Positions 8,617 through 16,596 of a DNA stretch of 64,000 nt are shown here, piece after piece; the stretch's first letter is position 1; each line of letters starts with the position of its first letter. Position numbers and translations under genes: made by a program. The DNA comes from UASB124 sp041662445 (lineage in GTDB: Bacteria > Babelota > Babeliae > Babelales > RVW-14): the NCBI GenBank assembly GCA_041662445.1, contig JBAZSL010000003.1, forward strand, positions 55,174 to 119,173, in the 5' to 3' direction. Below the pieces are notes generated by a model. It was not told the origin of the DNA and made no database searches. It saw nothing but the letters and a program-made list of their open reading frames with translations.

Positions 8617-9525
8617 CTAGACCTCTCCCATAATTACCGCATAGAGCCAGCGGCAACTTGCGTTACGGAGAGCAGCGAGCGTTTCGTCTCGCTCGCGAAA
8701 TTCATAGTGAGTTGATATAAGCGTTACATGTTTATCGCTATTGCGGATGACAATTGGTTCTTTTTGCCGTGTGGACTCAAAATATGCCCAGTCTAATTCT
8801 TCCCAGTTCTCTACAGCGCTAAAAGGTGCTGCGGATAACTCTTCCCATGATTTGAAAGATGCTGAATCTAGTTCTTCACAACGCGTGTTTATATCGGGAC
8901 CACCAAATACAGGACTAGAAAAATATTTGGTAAGTAATCCGTTTGCTGTTTTCAATGAAATTTGGTCTGTTGTCCAATCTTTGCCCGGCCATTCTGGAAT
9001 CTTCATTTCGTAGGGATACAAAGAATATTGATCCCAATCATAATTGAATGACACGTATTCCCGCTTTTTGTGAGAGAAGTACGTTAGGCGAGGCGCTACC
9101 AAAAGTGCACCAGCGCAAACGCCAACATAATAGCCGCCACTTTCAACAAAATCGTAAAATAATTTGCGCATCGCATGCAGCTTCTCGATGTCGTTTTCAT
9201 ACTGCCTATACATATTGCCGCCGGGCTGTATATGAATGCGCTTAGCGTATGTTGCTATATCCGATTGGGTGGGGAGCCCCTCTCGTATTTCAATATTTGC
9301 TGTTCCATATTTCTCAATGAGATCTTTAATTCCTAAGAACGATCCGTTAGAAACGGCACGTTCTTTTGGTTTAAGGGCTTGCTCGAATTCAAAGCCTTTA
9401 GGACCTCCGTAAATGGTGATGAGAATAGTTTTTGGTGTTTCGGGCTGATTCATTGCAGATGAGATAGTTGGAGCAAAAAAACAGCCTGTTATTGCCAATA
9501 ATAAAACCGCTCTAAATGCTTTCAT
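8617..9525 (-). CDS. Secreted BPL_N-type glutamine-amidotransferase-like protein
   Basis: 302 aa, ATG at 9525 after AAGGA. A signal peptide covers about residues 1-24 (cleavage near SSA). The rest resembles the biotin-protein-ligase N-terminal family, a class-I glutaminase-like fold without a ligase domain: IQPGGNMYRQY (about 99-109) and YYVGVCAGALLVAPR (about 132-146) with a nucleophile-elbow Cys at about 137. The C-terminal part includes THYEF, giving a His and Glu that could complete a triad. Export of such a domain is unusual, because amidotransferases normally act in the cytoplasm. It lies 24 bases downstream of an ankyrin-RING gene on the same strand and may be co-transcribed. The reaction is unknown. 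Confidence 0.7.
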   Translation of the reverse strand: MKAFRAVLLLAITGCFFAPTISSAMNQPETPKTILITIYGGPKGFEFEQALKPKERAVSNGSFLGIKDLIEKYGTANIEIREGLPTQSDIATYAKRIHIQPGGNMYRQYENDIEKLHAMRKLFYDFVESGGYYVGVCAGALLVAPRLTYFSHKKREYVSFNYDWDQYSLYPYEMKIPEWPGKDWTTDQISLKTANGLLTKYFSSPVFGGPDINTRCEELDSASFKSWEELSAAPFSAVENWEELDWAYFESTRQKEPIVIRNSDKHVTLISTHYEFRERDETLAALRNASCRWLYAVIMGEV

Positions 9526-9549
9526 ATGATCCTTTCTCTTATCAGATAT

Positions 9550-10917
9550 TTAGTCTTTTGGGGCGTTAGCTTCCATAAGTTGTTCGATAAGACTTGCTCT
9601 ATCGTCATCATCCATGTCATCTTCTGAGAGCCCTTCCCTGCAGTAATAATCATCACCGTCATCAGAAGAAGAATCGTCACCTCCTGTTTTTGCATGATTA
9701 AAATGTTTTACTTCTTTAAGTACATGACCATTGCCTATGAGTTCTGCATCAGAAAACTCAAATTGTACCCCACGATAAGGACATATATTTTTTGTGCATA
9801 GAGGACAAATATTTGGATGAGCTTCGAATTCTTTATCAATGCATGGCTTGTGAAAATAATGGCCACATGGCTCAAGGAATGTGTACGTACCTTGGTGACC
9901 TGTTCCATGGCAAATAGAGCACGCTTTGGCTTCTTGGGGATAAAGCAGCGCATGAAATATGTCCTTGTAGTTTGGATCACAGCAATGGTCTGCATGCCAA
10001 TATGCATTGTGTCCATTTTTATCGGCAATTTTGGGATCAATGCCAATTTTTAAAAGAACTGCGAACTCCACTATGTTTCTCTGATGAATGGCATCTATAA
10101 GTGTAGTCCTTTCATCATCATTGTAGGTGTAAGTCTTTGGATTATTATATTCACCAACAAGAGAACAGATTTTCGGTGGGGCCGGTGCCCAGGACTCATA
10201 TAGTGAATTCATTTTTCGATCATACATCGCGCTTAGAATAATTTGAGTCATGTAAATATTATTCATTCGAACGGCTTTCGTTAAGGCGAGTTCCAAAATG
10301 CAATCAGGAGTATTTTCCTGGGTAAAAAAGTGTGCCGCCATATATACGTCGTCTCTCTTCATAATGTATAGCCAAGGGGAATCGAGGCCTTGATTTTTAA
10401 TGTCAATACGTGCGTTAGCTTGAATAAGAAGTCTTACGATCTCTGGCTGTCGACGGTATGTTGCAATCATTAAAGCTGTGTCTCCGTGTTTATTTTGAAT
10501 GTCAGGATGAGCCTGATATTTAAGAAGAAGCTTCACCATGTTTGTGTAGCCTTCTCTTGCAGCAATCATTAAGGATGTTTCACTTTCATCGGTCCATATC
10601 ACAAGAGGAGGAGTAAGACCAATAAAAGGAAACTTAACATTATTGTAGTGGAAGGGACTGGCTATTTTGGTATCAGGATCAAAGCCGCTACAAAGAAATT
10701 CTTCTATGATGTCCAATCTATTGTTTTTGACAGCATCCCACCAGGTTGCTTCTGTAGTTTCCCACCATTCATCCATACCCGCATTGCATCGATCCTTTTT
10801 TAGCTCAGCGAGTTCCCTATCGTCAGATCCTTGCATAGCACGAAGTGAATCAGTACCAACTATGAACATGCCATACAATGTAAGCGATAGAAGTAGTGAT
10901 TGCATAAATTGCTTCAT
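9550..10917 (-). CDS. Secreted ankyrin-repeat protein with C-terminal RING finger
   Basis: 455 aa from the ATG at 10917 (AGGA upstream); a longer frame to 11049 lacks a ribosome site and would bury the signal peptide. Residues 1-27 are a Sec signal (KQFMQSLLLSLTLYGMFIVG). Ankyrin repeats occupy about 100-310 (ETSLMIAAREGYTNMVKLLL, DTALMIATYRRQPEIVRLLI). A RING-type zinc motif follows at about 333-374: CSIC, PCGHYFHKPC, CPLC, all eight ligands present in C3H2C3 order. An acidic tail (about 413-440) contains runs of D and S. RING domains recruit ubiquitin-charged E2 enzymes, which bacteria lack, so action inside a eukaryotic host is inferred. Confidence 0.85.
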   Translation of the reverse strand: MKQFMQSLLLSLTLYGMFIVGTDSLRAMQGSDDRELAELKKDRCNAGMDEWWETTEATWWDAVKNNRLDIIEEFLCSGFDPDTKIASPFHYNNVKFPFIGLTPPLVIWTDESETSLMIAAREGYTNMVKLLLKYQAHPDIQNKHGDTALMIATYRRQPEIVRLLIQANARIDIKNQGLDSPWLYIMKRDDVYMAAHFFTQENTPDCILELALTKAVRMNNIYMTQIILSAMYDRKMNSLYESWAPAPPKICSLVGEYNNPKTYTYNDDERTTLIDAIHQRNIVEFAVLLKIGIDPKIADKNGHNAYWHADHCCDPNYKDIFHALLYPQEAKACSICHGTGHQGTYTFLEPCGHYFHKPCIDKEFEAHPNICPLCTKNICPYRGVQFEFSDAELIGNGHVLKEVKHFNHAKTGGDDSSSDDGDDYYCREGLSEDDMDDDDRASLIEQLMEANAPKD

Positions 10918-11207
10918 ATCTAAATCCTTGTGATAGAGAAAAATTACTGTTGCTGAGTAGATGTAGTCGATAGTGTAGGTGAAGCAATGAATGGGTTCAA
11001 GAAATCGTAAGAATATTTTTTCAAAGAGAAACTCCCCCTTTGATGACACATTCGGGAATCACAAAATTGAGTTTGGCATGAGTTTGCGGGCAATTCAGAA
11101 TCTTGGGGGCCATTTTTTTTCTTAAAAGAACCCCCTGTAACCTGCAAAACCCGCTTAGGTGAAATGTGGTATGTTTGACTACATCCGTACTATGCAAGGA
11201 GAATGTT

Positions 11208-11975
11208 ATGATTATTGCTCATCGGGGTGCCTCTGGTTATGTTCCCGAGAACACCGCAGATGCTTTTAAAAAAGCTATAGATCTCAAAGTAGACGCTGTA
11301 GAGTTTGATGTCTATAAATGTAAGTCTAGCGATTTAATTGTTATGCATGATGCCTCGGTTGATCGAACTACTGATGGCAAAGGGTTGATAAAAAATAAAA
11401 CACTCGAAGAATTAAAGGCGTTACATGTTAAAGGTGGCGGTACGATTCCAACGTTTTCTGAGGTCTTAGATGTTCTTGACGCCAAGACCACAATTGTTAT
11501 TGATATCAAGGAGGAAGGTGTTGCCAACAATCTGGCGGAAATAATTACTACCTATGTGCACAATAAAGGTTGGACGCCTGATCAATTTTATGCCACCGGA
11601 TTTCAACACGAAGAATTGAAAAAGTTAGGGGACCTGGTGCCCTTTGTTAAGTTGATCCCATCTGTTATCTGTACCCCCTACAAGAAGGCGGCGTTTGCGC
11701 AGGAGATGAAAGCTTATGGCGTCTGCCTGATAAATATTGAAAACTGTTTTTCTGAATCGCTTGCCAAGGATATCAAGGCACGAGGATTACAACTTTGGGT
11801 TTGGTCTCCAAGCGAAAGTCCCGAAACAATAGCAACGCTCTATAATCTTGGTGCCGATGCCATCATGGTTGATTACCCTGATGTGGTGAAAGAGATTTGG
11901 ACTGAAGTTGCAAAACAAAACAAAATCAAACAGGCGGCATTTGCTCAGCGGATGCAAAGCAACCTGCACGTATAA
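11208..11975 (+). CDS. ugpQ: Glycerophosphodiester phosphodiesterase
   Basis: 255 aa from the ATG at 11208, which has AAGGAG seven bases ahead; the upstream GTG at 11166 has no ribosome site. It hydrolyses glycerophosphodiesters to glycerol-3-phosphate and an alcohol. The GDPD signature is present: IAHRGASGYVPENT at residues 3-16 with catalytic His and Arg, EFDVYKCKSSDLIVMHD with the metal ligands and second catalytic His, and the C-terminal LQLWVWSPSESPETIATLYNLGADAIMVDYPD region. No signal peptide, so it is cytoplasmic. It may supply glycerol-3-phosphate to PlsY from scavenged host lipid breakdown products (inference). Confidence 0.9.
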   Translation: MIIAHRGASGYVPENTADAFKKAIDLKVDAVEFDVYKCKSSDLIVMHDASVDRTTDGKGLIKNKTLEELKALHVKGGGTIPTFSEVLDVLDAKTTIVIDIKEEGVANNLAEIITTYVHNKGWTPDQFYATGFQHEELKKLGDLVPFVKLIPSVICTPYKKAAFAQEMKAYGVCLINIENCFSESLAKDIKARGLQLWVWSPSESPETIATLYNLGADAIMVDYPDVVKEIWTEVAKQNKIKQAAFAQRMQSNLHV

Positions 11976-12020
11976 ATTCTTGGAAAACCGAGTTTTTATG
12001 GAAAAAATAGCAAACATTCC

Positions 12021-12082
12021 GACTAATTTGCACTGGAATGGCAATTAGTCTTGACTTTCTTCCATTCTGCTGTAAATTAGTC
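12021..12082 (+). promoter_or_regulatory. Promoter with three repeated operator-like boxes
   Basis: TTGACT (12051), a 16-base spacer and TAAATT (12073) form a good promoter only about 8 bases before the ATG of the next gene. The 8-mer AATTAGTC occurs at 12043-12050 and 12075-12082 and inverted as GACTAATT at 12021-12028, so boxes abut the -35 and overlap the -10. This looks like an operator and a nearly leaderless transcript. Confidence 0.55.
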
Positions 12083-12085
12083 AAT

Positions 12086-13207
12086 ATGAAAAGGATACAA
12101 AAACAAAGAATTTTAAACGATCTAGAAAAAAAGATTGTTCTTCTTGTGGGGCCACGACAAACGGGTAAAACGTGGCTTGCCAAAGATGTAGCTCGAGAAT
12201 TTAACAACAGTGTTTATCTCAACTATGATCAAATTCTTGATCGCGAAATTATGGAAAAGCAATCATGGCTGCCAACAACCGATCTGCTTATTCTTGATGA
12301 ACTTCACAAAATGGAGGGCTGGAAAAATTATCTTAAAGGTGTTTATGATACCAAGCCAAATGGTATGCGTATTTTGGTTACAGGAAGTGCACGCCTTGAT
12401 GTCTACGATCAACTGGGTGATTCTCTTGCAGGAAGATATTTCAGACATCGCCTGTTGCCGTTGTCGCTTGCCGAACTTGAGCAAACAGGTGAGCCATTAG
12501 ATATTGAAAAATTAATTATTCGCAGTGGATTTCCAGAACCATATCTTGCAGAAAATCTAGTTGAAGCCAATAGATGGCGATTGCAATATATCAATAGCAT
12601 GCTCAGCACCGATGTTTTTGAACTCGATCAAATTTTGAACATCAAAGCCATGCAACTTGTTTTTAATCTCTTGCGCAACAGAGTTGGTACACCAATTTCA
12701 TATCTTTCATTATCTGAAGATGTTGCCGTTTCACCAACAACAATTAAACGGTACATCCAGGTTTTAGAAGCATTATATGTTATTTTTAGAGTTACTCCTT
12801 ATTCAAAAAACATCGCACGCAGTCTCTTGAAAGAACCAAAAATTTATTTTTTCGACACCGGCCTTGTTGATGGCGATGACGGAGTTAAATTAGAAAATTT
12901 TGTTGCCGTAAGCTTATTAAAACATGTTTATGGACAAATTGATTATCATGCCGAAGAATGTGCCTTGCACTATCTGCGAACCAAAGATGGGCTTGAAGTT
13001 GATTTTGCGCTTGTTAAGAAAAATAATGTTGAAACTATCATAGAAGTTAAACTTTCTGATGACATGCTCAGTCGATCACTTCTTCATTTCGCGGAAAAAT
13101 ACAATTACAAGGCGATGCAACTGGTTAAGTTGTTACGCAAAGAATATGAACACAATGGCACACAAGTTCTTGGTGCTGAAAAATTTTTATCAAAATTATT
13201 CTTATAA
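12086..13207 (+). CDS. AAA-type ATPase with DUF4143 domain
   Basis: 373 aa from the ATG at 12086; the longer frame from 12038 runs through the promoter. P-loop GPRQTGKT near residue 23, LLILDELHKMEGW as Walker B, ILVTGSARLDV as sensor 1, then LGDSLAGRYFRHRLLPLSLAE, typical of the AAA_14/DUF4143 family. A winged-helix-like region (SPTTIKRYIQVLEALYVIF) leads to a C-terminal restriction-nuclease-like part with VDFALVKKNN...IIEVKL, matching D-(x)n-ExK chemistry. Function is not established. Family members are common, often horizontally moved, genes. No Shine-Dalgarno is visible, in keeping with a leaderless message. Two further family members lie at 56-59 kb. Confidence 0.85.
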   Translation: MKRIQKQRILNDLEKKIVLLVGPRQTGKTWLAKDVAREFNNSVYLNYDQILDREIMEKQSWLPTTDLLILDELHKMEGWKNYLKGVYDTKPNGMRILVTGSARLDVYDQLGDSLAGRYFRHRLLPLSLAELEQTGEPLDIEKLIIRSGFPEPYLAENLVEANRWRLQYINSMLSTDVFELDQILNIKAMQLVFNLLRNRVGTPISYLSLSEDVAVSPTTIKRYIQVLEALYVIFRVTPYSKNIARSLLKEPKIYFFDTGLVDGDDGVKLENFVAVSLLKHVYGQIDYHAEECALHYLRTKDGLEVDFALVKKNNVETIIEVKLSDDMLSRSLLHFAEKYNYKAMQLVKLLRKEYEHNGTQVLGAEKFLSKLFL

Positions 13208-13248
13208 TTTCTCTGCGCTTATATAGTCATGTAAAACAGAGATTGCAC

Positions 13249-13329
13249 GTGAAGAAGATTAATTCAACATTGTATGTTGCATTTTGTTTAATGATCTGTA
13301 TCCAACAAAATATGGTAGCGATGCAATAG
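13249..13329 (+). pseudogene. Signal-peptide-only remnant
   Basis: A 26-codon GTG-started frame reads as a lysine-initiated signal peptide (KKINSTLYVAFCLMICIQQ) ending in MVAMQ, the same style as the signal peptides of neighbouring secreted proteins, and stops at once. No mature domain follows in any frame. Most likely the decayed 5' end of a secreted-protein gene; a genuine tiny peptide is possible. Confidence 0.35.
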
Positions 13330-13398
13330 CTGGTAAAGGTTTATTGGCGACTTGTGCCCCACAATATAAGAGACCTTAATATACGTAGAACATGAAGA

Positions 13399-13725
13399 AT
13401 GGAATCGTTTTATGGCCGGACCGCGAATATGATTCTGGAATATTCCATGCGCTGGACCGATGGAATATTTTCAAAGTATGATCACAAATTTATAGCGTGG
13501 CTTTTTGCAGATGCAGGTGATATGACGCCAAAGGGGGCTGCGATAATGTTAATAGTAGCTACCGTATTCATCACTCTTCTTATCTGCTATGCCCGCCGGC
13601 ACCCGGAGTCAAAATGGGAACGTGAGTGGGCGAGATCTAGTATGATAGCTTTCATACTTCCATTTTGGCTCGCCAGGGAAATTATCATGTTTATTGTTAA
13701 GAAACTGCGGCGTAAGAAGCGATAA
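13399..13725 (+). CDS. Small membrane protein of unknown function
   Basis: 108 aa, no recognised family. Two hydrophobic segments are visible, about residues 46-62 (KGAAIMLIVATVFITLLICYA) and 80-100 (MIAFILPFWLAREIIMFIV), separated by a charged loop; the C-terminus is strongly basic (KKLRRKKR). The positive-inside rule puts the C-terminus in the cytoplasm. The ATG at 13399 has only a weak ribosome site (GAAG). It is a lone gene followed closely by a strong terminator, which supports it being expressed. Confidence 0.5.
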   Translation: MESFYGRTANMILEYSMRWTDGIFSKYDHKFIAWLFADAGDMTPKGAAIMLIVATVFITLLICYARRHPESKWEREWARSSMIAFILPFWLAREIIMFIVKKLRRKKR

Positions 13726-13741
13726 GGGTCTTTTGATCGGC

Positions 13742-13780
13742 ATGGGACCATAAATGGATAATCTATGGTCCCATTTCTCT
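13742..13780 (+). terminator. Terminator after the 13399 gene
   Basis: Perfect 10-bp stem ATGGGACCAT (13742) / ATGGTCCCAT (13765-13774) followed by TTCTCTT. It ends the plus-strand gene 13399-13725. The rest of the 360-bp interval to 14087 holds a second hairpin and no convincing gene. Confidence 0.8.
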
Positions 13781-14010
13781 TAAAACATGGTAGCTCTTGG
13801 CCAGCGTGCAAATGGCTTTGATGAAACTTCTTTACAAAGCCCGCTCTTAACTGCCTTGATTTCTTCGCTTTCTATGCGTGATCGACTTATTTCGAAATTG
13901 GGATGAGTTTGTGGACAATGCAAACAGCGTGCTCAATTTGGGGGATCCGGTTCGCGTGAGACGTTAGTTAGTAATGTCTATGGCCGGATAAGAGCTGCAC
14001 AAAATTAGTA

Positions 14011-14047
14011 GGCCCTTAATCCCACCTGCCGGCAAAGACTAAGGGCC
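14011..14047. terminator. Hairpin between converging units
   Basis: GGCCCTTA (14011-14018) pairs with TAAGGGCC (14040-14047); T-rich sequence follows on both strands. It lies just past the stop of the minus-strand 14087 gene and probably ends that transcript. Confidence 0.6.
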
Positions 14048-14086
14048 ATTTTCTCCTATATAGATGCATCATCATTCTGAGAAGTT

Positions 14087-14251
14087 CTATTTACGCTCAA
14101 AGAACCATTCTATAGTTTTGAAAATAATTTCTGTTGCGACTGTGAACAGCATTATAAAATAGAATTTTTCAGAACTAGAAAAATGAGGCAAGTAGCCGAT
14201 AAAAGCTCCGAATAGAATAATGATTAAGTACTTAATATTTTTGATGTGCAT
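14087..14251 (-). CDS. 54-residue membrane protein
   Basis: Short frame with ATG at 14251 and TAG at 14087. One hydrophobic helix spans about residues 5-21 (NIKYLIIILFGAFIGYL) and a second, more mixed one about 30-46 (FYFIMLFTVATEIIF); the end is charged (EWFFERK). It starts 21 bases after the stop of the Gly/Ala-rich protein gene on the same strand and is followed by a hairpin, so the two form a likely two-gene unit. Function unknown. Whether it is a partner or a protective protein for its neighbour is only a guess from position and size. Confidence 0.5.
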   Translation of the reverse strand: MHIKNIKYLIIILFGAFIGYLPHFSSSEKFYFIMLFTVATEIIFKTIEWFFERK

Positions 14252-14272
14252 TATATATAAGTTCTCTTAAAA

Positions 14273-15145
14273 TTAAGGCGTTGGCAGACAGCCAGCAATA
14301 ATACCTGCCGCTGACGCTACCACTTCAGTTGTAGCCAGCAAGCCGCCGACTCCGAGTGTTGAAGCGGCTCCTATAGTTGCTATAGCGGCTCCAGTTGTGA
14401 TGGTTGCAGCTCCAGCGGCTCCAGCAAACCCCAAAACAGCACCTGTGGCAATTGTAGCGACTGATCCGGCACCCACGCCAGCAGCGCCTGCGGCGGCCAT
14501 CGTGGTAACTGCGGCGGCTGATCCAGCTGCTAATCCTGAGAGCCCCCCTGCTACCATTGGTGCAGCTAATCCGCCAGTACCTAAAACAACAGCTCCAGCA
14601 CCTACCAATATAACAGCTCCAACAAGACCTTTTATTCCCCAGTAAACTAAGTTGCCAAGGAGCGGCCCGCCGCCAGACAGCCTTGCTCTTAAGTGCAAGC
14701 AGAACTCACCATTCTCATATTGAAGAACTTGGATATAGCTGCTTACAGGAAGCTGAGAGATGATTGTTTTTGTTTCCTTGGCATTAAGTTTAATCACTTC
14801 ATCGCAGCCAGTTTCAGCAATAATTTCTTGTGCGGTGCCAGGAGCAATTCTAGTTAAAACAATTTCTTCGCTGTTGATTCTAATTTTTGCCTTAAGACCA
14901 AGCACAAAATCGAGCTCTTCGACAGAGCGTCCTCGCAGCTCTTTATCCATGTACTCTGGTCTGATTGGAAAAGCTTGTCCATCTTTTATAATAACAAAAT
15001 TGCCATCTTCGTGAAATAAGCGGGTTCCCTTAAGTGACGTTGGGATCAACAAGTTTGATGGGGCTATTTCAACAGCGGCATTCAATGCGTTGAGCAGAAA
15101 TAAGCCAGCGACTAACAATGTGAGAGTGTTCCTTTTTGATAACAC
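14273..15145 (-). CDS. Secreted protein with long Gly/Ala-rich hydrophobic C-terminus
   Basis: 290 aa, GTG start at 15145 preceded by AGGA. A Sec signal lies at 1-23. A soluble region (about 24-155) is followed by about 130 residues made almost wholly of G, A, V, T, I and L (from GPLLGNLVYWGIKGLVGAV to the end), able to form several membrane helices or a glycine-zipper hairpin. Such tails occur in pore-forming and membrane-inserting secreted proteins, but no named family is recognised. The frame is certain: the opposite-strand frame over this part is a mirror of GC-rich Ala codons. A 54-residue membrane protein follows in the same unit. Confidence 0.7.
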   Translation of the reverse strand: MLSKRNTLTLLVAGLFLLNALNAAVEIAPSNLLIPTSLKGTRLFHEDGNFVIIKDGQAFPIRPEYMDKELRGRSVEELDFVLGLKAKIRINSEEIVLTRIAPGTAQEIIAETGCDEVIKLNAKETKTIISQLPVSSYIQVLQYENGEFCLHLRARLSGGGPLLGNLVYWGIKGLVGAVILVGAGAVVLGTGGLAAPMVAGGLSGLAAGSAAAVTTMAAAGAAGVGAGSVATIATGAVLGFAGAAGAATITTGAAIATIGAASTLGVGGLLATTEVVASAAGIIAGCLPTP

Positions 15146-15673
15146 AGCAAATCCTTTTTCCAGAAAATATTAAAAACAATCTCAATGCGCGAAAAATATA
15201 TGCTTTTACATACTACTCTCCTTTGTTCTTTGTATTTGAACAACAAAAAGTTGCAAAGCAAAAAGAATCCTTCATACTATCCTCCCATTTAAAATGGAAT
15301 TCACCTTTTAAAGCCGATATATCCTGTAACTGAAATTGGGCGTGTTTTGTTGCAGCGGAACCTAACAGAGCTGCTTCTGATTGTAAAGAAAAACTTACAA
15401 AAACATTGAGCTCTAGGCGTTTTATCAGCAACTCTTTTTATGTTTGAAAATATTGCCTAGGCGCTGCGAAGTGCGACTAGGCGAGTGATATCAATCATTG
15501 ACAAATCGTCTTTTGTGCGGCAGAAATCATTCCAAAAATATTCGAAAAAATAATTATTGTAACCGTGCCAACGGCATTCTCATTTTTAGAATGATAATTT
15601 TGAAGCATTCATCTTTTACGAGGTCGATGTCGCATCAAGCTAATAGATTCAACGGCACAAAGCCAGATGCGGT
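15146..15673. other. Intergenic stretch with one weak small reading frame
   Basis: No convincing gene in 528 bp. The only item of note is a 20-codon minus-strand frame (15275 to 15213) whose ATG has an excellent GGGAGG at proper distance and which encodes a peptide with three Cys (SFCFATFCCSN). It sits ahead of the 15145 gene on the same strand and could be a leader peptide or chance. Confidence 0.3.
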
Positions 15674-16450
15674 TCAATCTGCATTTCCCAAACGAAAGAG
15701 AGGGCGGGAAGCAAGCGGTTCGTCTGCCTTTTCTTGTTCGCGGCACAGAGGACACGTTGGTGCTTTTTCGAACCATTTTCTGATGCATGCTGAATGAAAA
15801 TAATGGCCACAAGGGAGCTGTCTAAAGTTTCCACCATGTTCAAAACAAATGCTGCATTTTGCTGATTCTGGGGCCATGTTAATAAGTATATTGACTACGT
15901 CTGGATATTGTCTTTGCGCGGCTAATGTCAGAGCCGTGTCCCCGTGATTAGTGCGCATGCAAGGATCGGCGTGAGCATTAAGAAGAAGCTGTACGAATTC
16001 TGCTCTGCCAAAAAAAGCAGCGCGCATGAGTGCGGTCCAGCCCATTGCATGATCGTGGTCATTGAGGCCAATGTTATTTTTGATGTGTGCGGCAATGAGG
16101 AGTTGTAGCATGGCGCTGTGTTCGCAGACGGTAGCATACATTAAAGCAGTATTTCCAAATTTATCCTTATCGTGAAGCAAAGAGGTGACATTGGGCGCCG
16201 TGAGAAGAAGTTGTACTGATTCACTATGTTCTGCTTGTACAGCAAGCATGAGTAGCGTTTTGCCGGTACGAGGGTCAGCCTCGCACAACCATTCAGGTGC
16301 TAATTGAATCACTCTTTGTATCGTATCAGTACTATTTTCATAAATGTCTTTTGCTTTTTCAGGTGCAATCTCCATGCAAAAAAGATTGCATGCGCATGAT
16401 GCTATGCTGGCACATACTACACGCGAGAGAAATAACGTATGCGTCTTCAT
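15674..16450 (-). CDS. Secreted ankyrin-repeat protein with C-terminal RING-H2 finger
   Basis: 258 aa from the ATG at 16450 with AGGAA upstream; the longer frame begins at a TTG. Signal peptide about 1-25 (KTHTLFLSRVVCASIASCACN). Four or five ankyrin repeats span about 55-190 (KTLLMLAVQAEHSESVQLLL, WTALMRAAFFGRAEFVQLLL, DTALTLAAQRQYPDVVNILI). The RING-H2 motif occupies about 199-238 with C199, C202, C214, H216, H219, C222, C233 and C236 (CSIC, PCGHYFHSAC, CPLC). The order ankyrin then RING, the spacing, and the shared CGHYFH core show it is a paralogue of the 9550-10917 gene. Export plus a E2-binding type of domain suggests a host-directed ubiquitin ligase (inference). Confidence 0.85.
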   Translation of the reverse strand: MKTHTLFLSRVVCASIASCACNLFCMEIAPEKAKDIYENSTDTIQRVIQLAPEWLCEADPRTGKTLLMLAVQAEHSESVQLLLTAPNVTSLLHDKDKFGNTALMYATVCEHSAMLQLLIAAHIKNNIGLNDHDHAMGWTALMRAAFFGRAEFVQLLLNAHADPCMRTNHGDTALTLAAQRQYPDVVNILINMAPESAKCSICFEHGGNFRQLPCGHYFHSACIRKWFEKAPTCPLCREQEKADEPLASRPLFRLGNAD

Positions 16451-16596
16451 AACTGAGTTCCTCAAAAATTGTGGTGATAGTTGTTGAATGGGTTACGTAT
16501 TTTATAGGCGTCACAAAAAAGTTCAAGAGATTCAGTGTCACCTAAATTGGGTATAAAAATAAGCTTATTGCGGTTGGCAGATGATATATGTTTGAG

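Noticed and set aside
11041..11120. Similarity to 13881-13945 (ATGAGTTTG-GG-CAAT)
   Set aside because: Only short matching words; not enough to call a repeat without an alignment.
14397..14645. Pro/Ala-rich plus-strand frame
   Set aside because: Mirror of the Gly/Ala codons of the 14273 gene.
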